In this document: positions 58,800-64,000 of the stretch, piece by piece
Position numbering within the stretch: the first letter of the stretch is position 1
How the letters are laid out: each line of letters opens with the position of its first letter
Assembly: GCA_963422465.1 (NCBI GenBank)
Contig: OY730172.1
Span: forward strand, 2,170,001-2,234,000
Source: Lichina pygmaea
Taxonomy: Eukaryota > Ascomycota > Lichinomycetes > Lichinales > Lichinaceae
DNA: 64,000 nucleotides
Direction of reading: 5' to 3'
Notes under the pieces: model-generated
What the model was told of the DNA's origin: nothing
The model's database searches: none
What the model saw: the letters and a program-made list of their open reading frames with translations, nothing else
Made by a program: the position numbers and the translations under genes

Positions 58800-59311
58800 A
58801 TGCCACTTTCACCCTACTCAACTTATCGGGATCCTCCTCTTACCCTAGAGGAGGTGGAAGAGTATCGAAAAGAGCTCTATAACTACCAATACACACGGGA
58901 TATCTCAAATCCCGGCGAGTACGAACTGCATGATCTTATTACTGAAGAGTGGCTTGACGGATTGGAAGACGTCTTCGATTTGGTGGACTTTCTGGCGGAG
59001 AAATACAATATCAGAAAGAAAGATTGGGATCGAAAACGTCGTGAGCTCGAGCGGAAGGTCGAAACTCTGCAGAAGAGAACGATCGAACTGGAAAACACGG
59101 TGAAGGAGCTGCAGGGGACGAATACAACGCAAGAGAGCGCCATTCTAATCACGGATTCAGTATGAAGACCTCTTCTGGCTGAATATCCTTTCCATTCAGG
59201 AAGGTGCTAACACTCTTCTAGTCAGATGACTCCACGGTGGTGGGTGACCCTGGCTCTACCTCTCCCGGCCTTCCAAAGACCAAAAAGCGTCGCAAGGACA
59301 ACGCCAAATAG
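58800..59311 (+). CDS. small coiled-coil protein of unknown function
   Basis: Exons 58800-59159 and 59222-59311 (intron 62 bp) encode 149 residues. The N-terminal half is acidic and helical (LTLEEVEEYRKELYNYQYTRDISNPGEYELHDLITEEWLDGLEDVFDLVDFLAEKYNI). A clear heptad-like coiled coil follows (KKDWDRKRRELERKVETLQKRTIELENTVKEL). The C-terminus KTKKRRKDNAK is basic and could act as a nuclear signal. I do not recognise the family. The splice keeps frame and both sites are standard, and the start sits 349 bp from the divergent OPT start. It is a probable real gene because of its consistent codon pattern and intron. Confidence 0.65.
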
Positions 59312-60109
59312 CACACCCTATACCATCATCGATCCTGTTCCGGACCCGGAACTAGCCTAGTCGACATTCCCCGACGTCGTGGAGGACTAGTCTGGCAGGT
59401 GCTCCCCTCTCGGAGCCGTGTCGTCGATAATCACACATCAAGATTTGTCGAAACACCTTCACATTCTGTAGGCTCAGATAATTGACCTAAGCTCCTACAA
59501 GCTACTGCTGTCGTTCGAGTGTTGCCTTCTTCGAAGCTTCTCAGCTTGGAACAATAGTATAATCCACTGGGTGACCTTGTACGATTTCGCAATCCAGGCA
59601 GCGGTCAGCCCGACGTGTGTCACGCACTTCTGGGTATATTACAGGCGAGATTCAAGCACTGGTCTTCCTTGATCTTGAAGCTGATGGCTGCACTGTCCGT
59701 GTAGCGAACAGGCTGGTCGACAAAGGGCTCTTGGTGGGCTACGATGAAGTATCAGGCCTGCGACACCTTCCACCAGCGGCTTCTTCTTTGTCCAATGAGA
59801 AGGAAAGCTCCTGGCCCCAAAGACGGTTGTATGATTGCAGTCTGCACCAATACCGCATACGGGGGAGGAGGATGCAGTCTCAAGCAAGGATCAACTGCTG
59901 GATACTCATGGAAACATCTGAAGCATTTATACTTCCTGTTCCCTGCTCTGTGAAGACCTGACCAACAAACTCAATGTGGAGGATCCGAACTGTACTCAAA
60001 TCAAGGTCCCGCCTCAGCAGTTGATGCAACACCCCCCGTGGAAATTTGAATGTTGAAGGTCTACCAAGGGAAACATCGCCAGCGCCCCCACAAGAGACTC
60101 AGACACCCT
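59312..60109. other. intergenic, possibly decayed 3' part of the oxygenase gene
   Basis: There are short unrecognised frames on both strands (59617-59961 plus, 59639-59887 minus). Nothing could be assigned. Confidence 0.4.
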
Positions 60110-61405
60110 TCTCTCAGCTGCTTCCAAGTGTTTTCAACTTCTCAATTCTATCCTTGGGGGAAGGTACACTGATGGTAAGCGCCACATGAGAATAGTGGTA
60201 ACCCAGAGAAGGTTCGTCACCGTACTGTGAATCTGGCGTCAAAATCCGTCGCCCCTTGGGTGGGGAAGGGGTTACGTACCGCCATGTGTACCATCGCCAG
60301 CTCGCGGTTCTTCTGCCAGGAGGAATGTAGCCGGTTGATATCGGAGCGCAAGTCGCAAGGCCATTCCATCTGGACAAGCTAATTCTTCTCGCCAGCATTG
60401 ATGGATTCATCGACAGAGGCATGTCTCCCATGAGTTGGTGCATCGTCACCCTCACTCCCACCCATGTCGGAGAATTGCAGCCCGTGGAGCCGAGCACCAA
60501 CGATATTGCGTTACAGAGAATGATCCTCGTCCCCCCTCGATGTCCTGCATGACAGGCCGAGCCCGAACGTCGAGGCCGAGCGCTAGAAAGATGGCGAGCA
60601 CAATGATGTCGATTTCCTTGAGAGCATAGGGAATATTTCGGCTGAATCGATCATTCGAGTGCGGATACGCGTGAGGGCAGTAGAAGCCAAGGGTTCCACC
60701 TTAAAGATTCATGTAAGCAGAAGCGACTCCCACCAAGACACACGGCTGCGAGTCTTTGCCCAACCATGTTTAAGAAAGTGCGGACGCTCCAGAATTTCTT
60801 TGGCGGGGTTGAGAGTCCGTAAGACCTTGGTCTGACGGTGAGACTTGCGAAGAGCAGCACCAACTCGCTCACTGACATAGAGATTGTAGGTCAGGGTAAT
60901 TCAATACCTCTCCTCGACCTCGAGCACCTCAGGCTCGCAGTCGGAGTAGAAAGCGGCCCGGCTGATCTCCTTGCCGTCGGTCACACTCCAGTCCCATGTC
61001 TTCTCGATAGGGCTCATCCAGCACTGCTTCGCCCCCCCCCCCCCCCCCCCCCCCCCGCCCGAAAGTCGCAGGAGCAGAGCTCCTCGGAAGTCCTTCGATG
61101 GCTGAAGCATCCTGGTCTCCGCCAGCCAGAGGAAGAGGCAACTTCCAAACGGCTCCACCGTTCGGGTCATCAAAGCGAAGCACGACGGGCGGAGAAGAGT
61201 GAAAATCTTGATCGGTCATCAAGCCTTTGGGATGATTGGGTCCATCGATGACAGGGATGGATCCACCACAGGAGAACTGGACCTCCTCTCTGCGAACCTT
61301 TTCCGCAAACAACAGCAAAGGGTGTTGATCGCAGGTCACCGCGCCGTCGTCGTTGTCCTCAGAAGCGACGGAGTTGTAGCCCTGGTCATGGCAACTGAAA
61401 GCCAT
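60110..61405 (-). pseudogene. decayed 2OG-Fe(II) oxygenase-like gene
   Basis: Minus-strand pieces in different frames match a large fungal family with a prolyl-4-hydroxylase-like core, as I remember its wording. From 5' to 3' they are: MTDQDFHSSPPVVLRFDDPNGGAVWKLPLPLAGGDQDA, APATFGR...VLDEPYRED, AAFYSDCEPEVLEVEERY, YCPHAYPHSND with a nearby ALKEIDIIVLAIFLALGLDVRARPVM, and YGDEPSLGYHYSHVALTISVP. The part that should lie between VLDEPYRED and AAFYSDC, which normally holds the iron-binding HxD, is absent. A 25-C tract (61032-61056) reads as extra glycines in the FGRGG segment. Frame changes and stops occur between later blocks, so no functional enzyme is encoded. Confidence 0.7.
61032..61056 (+). 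repeat. 25-bp poly-C tract inside the oxygenase pseudogene
   Basis: It lies where the relatives read FGRGGEDV, so it expands a glycine-coding stretch. Confidence 0.9.
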
Positions 61406-62722
61406 GTTCGAGACGGTCGAGGAACAGCTTTCCCAAACGCCTGACAGCTATCAAATTGCCATGGTCTAGAAGCAAGACTGGAGGAAAAGTAGAGGACTGC
61501 CCTATCGCCCCACCGGGCTGCAGTAAGGTAGTCGTACAACTTCTGAACTACATCAAGAAAGGAAAGCGCAACGAAATTCAAGCAACAACGTAGTGGCTGG
61601 ATGATATGAAAGCCCCACTGAGTACGTGGTAGGGTCAGAAGGTCAGTGTACAGCACGTCGTACCGACACACTCTGGATGACGGCTTCTGCCTCGTAGGTT
61701 GATCCCTTGCGCTTTCCGATTTCTCCGTACAAATGATTACTACACAAGGGGAAGTGTCGAGCGGGGGAGACTTTGCGTACGCCAAGTCGATTGATCGAGG
61801 TCCTGATTGTTCACCAATTCAGGGAAGGGGGGGGGGGGGGGGGGGGAGGGCTGGCTTAATCCACCCCCACCCCCCCCCCCCCCCCCCCCCCATCCCGGGT
61901 CTCTAAAGTCAACAAGTTGTGGCTATTCCTGTCCTGGGCTATGCAACCGACTAGATTTGGGTGACTTGCAACAAGATCATGAGGAGGGATGGATTCGATA
62001 GTCACATCTGTGACTACTCCCAAGAAGGTATAGACTTTTCAATGACGACACAGAACCGTACATCTGAGTTGCTTCAAACAGAGCCTGGACAAGCAGCTGT
62101 ATTCGCGGAGACGTCAGTCCAGCCAAGTTAGTAAGACTGTTCTGGTTGCAAGCAGGGCATGTATCCCATTCAGCAGCCGATATCAGGATGAGGAGGTATG
62201 GGCAGGAAAAGAACAGCCAGCTGCACTCGCGGGGAGGTAGAGCGGCTTCACTTAAAGCTGATAGTCTAGCCAAGTTGAGATAAGACTGTTCTGGTCGCAA
62301 GCGGTGGATTTAAGAAACAGCAGATGTTATTGGGATGAAGGAGAGATAGCAAGAAGGAATAGAGAGAAGAGACAAAAAAAACAACAACAACCAGATACTA
62401 GGCTCAGGGCCGCTCACTAATGAAGTACACTCTTCCACAAGGGAAATGCCAATCGCTTTCGCCGTCGCCGTTGCCGTACTCCCTTGCCCGTACCCATCCC
62501 CCCTTTGTTCCTTGTAATGAAGATACGAAAATATCATCTCTTCGCCCGCTGGTCCCACAAACCCAAAGAAAACTTCCCGCAAGAATGGTTCTGAGTCCAC
62601 GACACAGAACGAAGTCGCCCCTCCCCCCTAAATCATTAAAAGAGGAACAGGGAAAGGGAGGGAATGAAGAAAGGAAGGAATGAGGGAAGGAAGGAAGAAG
62701 GAGCACAGCTAATATACACTAA
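61406..62722. other. gene-free region with homopolymers and an imperfect duplication
   Basis: No coding sequence is recognised. It holds a G-run/C-run pair (see 61827-61891) and two similar segments at about 62094-62200 and 62218-62340 (shared cagctg-attcgcgg-like, agccaagtt and agactgttctgg motifs). The right end is the 3' flank of Rav1. Confidence 0.5.
61827..61891. repeat. inverted homopolymer pair (20 G then 22 C)
   Basis: A 20-G run (61827-61846) and a 22-C run (61870-61891) are separated by 23 bp that also end in GGG and CCACCCCC. Either strand can fold into a long G:C hairpin, and each single run could form a quadruplex or i-motif. Confidence 0.9.
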
Positions 62723-64000
62723 TCAATACCCAAACTCCGCCAACAGAGAGTTCGCGTCAGGTTCCTGGAAGACGCTAGGAGGAGGATGCGGCGGGTGCTT
62801 CCCACCGTCCACGCCGACGCCGACGCCGGTTCTCAGCTCTGGTGGTACGGCTCCGTTTGCCGGGCTCAGCGTTGATGCTAGTGACGGTGGCGGCGGCGGC
62901 GGCGGGAGGTCGGCGACGACGAGCGAACTGCGTCGACGCAACATGGCTCGGGGGTCGCGCATCTTGTCGATGTCAAAGGACTGTTGGGCTTTGCCCTCTG
63001 GACGGCGAAGGAATTCCCAGTTGCGTACTTGCTTGGTTGTTAATGCGGAGGAAATGGAAGGGAGGGAGGGAGAGGTAGGATGATGGTGGGGAGAAGAAAG
63101 AAGGGAAGAAAAGGGGGAGGGGGGGGCGGAGCGTCGTGCAGGAAGTAAGAGGCGGGTAGTATGAGGGACCCACCTAGATCCAAGGCCAGCAAATCACAGC
63201 TCATTCGATCATACAGGCGAGCGGTGCGGATGACAAAGTCCCACTCCAATTTCAACGACACCTTCGAAGCCCCACGTAGCGTCTGAAGCGTCTGACCCCT
63301 TAGATGCTCGTACAGCGTGACAAGGGCGGGGTCATCCGCTAGATACAGCTTTGCTTGTAACCCTGGCGATTCGACGTGCTCGAGCAAAGTGTGGATGGGA
63401 GACTTGGTTATGTTAGTGTGAGCCATATTCTTTCAGGCACAAAGGCACTGCGAGATGGGACGACTTACGATCAGTGCCTGGACGGCCATGTCTCGACGGT
63501 TCAGCATCCAGAAGGCCCATGTCGCCAGCCATCGGTTGCCTTCGGCCGAAGCTTGCGGGAGGATATGCTTCTCGAGGAGCTCCCGCAAAATCGGGCCATC
63601 GTCCCCCTCGTACACTCGAGCGATGGCGATACCTAGCTGCAGATCGCCCAGACGCTCGATGCATATGCTCACAGCGTCCTTTGCAGAGTCGGCGAGCAGG
63701 AAAAATGCAGCAGCATACTCTACGAGCTTCCCGTCAGCGGCAAGTCCTCGTAGTCGTATACATTTCAGGCTCACCGTATCGATGTCGACCCAGCAGGACA
63801 TATGCATTCTTCAACGCCGCAGTTCTCCATCTGGCCTCCGTAAAGTCGTTGCCGAGCAGCCTCTGCGTGGCGCGTTGCTCTGGGTTCCACGAAGCCATAC
63901 GCCAAAGACCCAACAGGATATTCTTCTTCCGAAGGGCCAGGTAGAACAAGCTACAATCAACGGGGTTCTTCTCATCTGTGCTGGTGTACTGGTTTCGGGC
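62723..64000 (-). CDS. RAV1: Rav1, RAVE complex subunit (3' part, runs off the window)
   Basis: Minus-strand exons 64000(partial)-63775, 63719-63469, 63402-63174 and 63027-62723 join in phase. They read VDCSLFYLALRKKNILLGLWRMASWNPEQ, RWRTAALKNAYVLLGRHRYEYAAAFFLLADSAKDAVSICIERLGDLQLGIAIARVYEGDDGP, GNRWLATWAFWMLNRRDMAVQALISPIHTLLEHV, DPALVTLYEHLRGQTLQTLRGAS and RLYDRMSCDLLALDLVRNWEFLRRP. This is the Rav1p C-terminal region shared with DmX-like proteins. RAVE reassembles the V-ATPase V1 sector onto the vacuolar membrane. The last about 100 residues are Pro/Gly-rich. Two of the three acceptors seen are AAG rather than CAG or TAG. The WD-repeat N-terminus and start lie beyond the right edge. Confidence 0.92.

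Overview
The window is nuclear DNA of a GC-rich filamentous fungus. Most genes are split by short introns (roughly 46 to 260 bp) with GT...AG ends. The protein set is typically fungal: Mo25/Hym1, Sec18/NSF, an Lte1-like RasGEF, a DIL plus ankyrin protein, a GAF/PAS hybrid histidine kinase, Kxd1, Rav1, an OPT transporter and FunK1 kinase debris. The wording of the Kxd1, FunK1, histidine kinase and Lte1-like proteins reminds me most of Ascomycota (Pezizomycotina). That is recollection rather than a search, and Basidiomycota is not excluded.

Layout. 1-3.2 kb: gene-poor, with an 800-bp non-autonomous DNA transposon flanked by TA. 3.3-9.6 kb: a cytochrome b561 protein and a TBC-domain RabGAP, both on +. 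9.6-12.8 kb: simple repeats plus remains of an ankyrin gene and a FunK1 kinase. 12.8-24.8 kb: the DIL/ankyrin gene (+), then Mo25 and the Lte1-like RasGEF (both -). 25-30 kb: a chymotrypsin-fold protease-like gene between two LINE 3' fragments, then a broken unknown gene. 30-36.4 kb: the hybrid histidine kinase. 36.4-41.3 kb: a 3.7-kb gene-free stretch and the small Kxd1 gene with a clear TATA box. 41.3-47 kb: a repeat district with two oppositely oriented LINE insertions 43 bp apart and a roughly 2-kb minisatellite of 36-bp units arranged in threes, itself interrupted by a third LINE. Three of the LINEs have 13-14 bp target duplications. 47-59.3 kb: a gene-dense block with an uncharacterised low-complexity protein, Sec18, a CIR_N-domain protein whose first coding exon is 8 nt, a PRMT3-type arginine methyltransferase, an OPT transporter and a coiled-coil protein. 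59.3-62.7 kb: a decayed 2OG-Fe(II) oxygenase-like gene and long poly-G/poly-C tracts. 62.7-64 kb: the 3' part of Rav1, running off the right edge.

The genes do not form a pathway or cluster. Several act in membrane traffic and polarity (TBC RabGAP, DIL protein, Sec18, Kxd1, Mo25, Lte1-like GEF, Rav1), which is ordinary for a housekeeping region. The accessory content (FunK1, ankyrin, 2OG and protease-like genes, LINEs, minisatellite) is interleaved in patches. I did not find a convincing unknown multi-gene system. The most unusual structures are the trimeric 36-bp array with its LINE insertion, the complete short TIR element, and the protease-like gene framed by LINE fragments. Exon boundaries were placed by eye from reading frame, splice signals and expected protein continuity, without transcript data.
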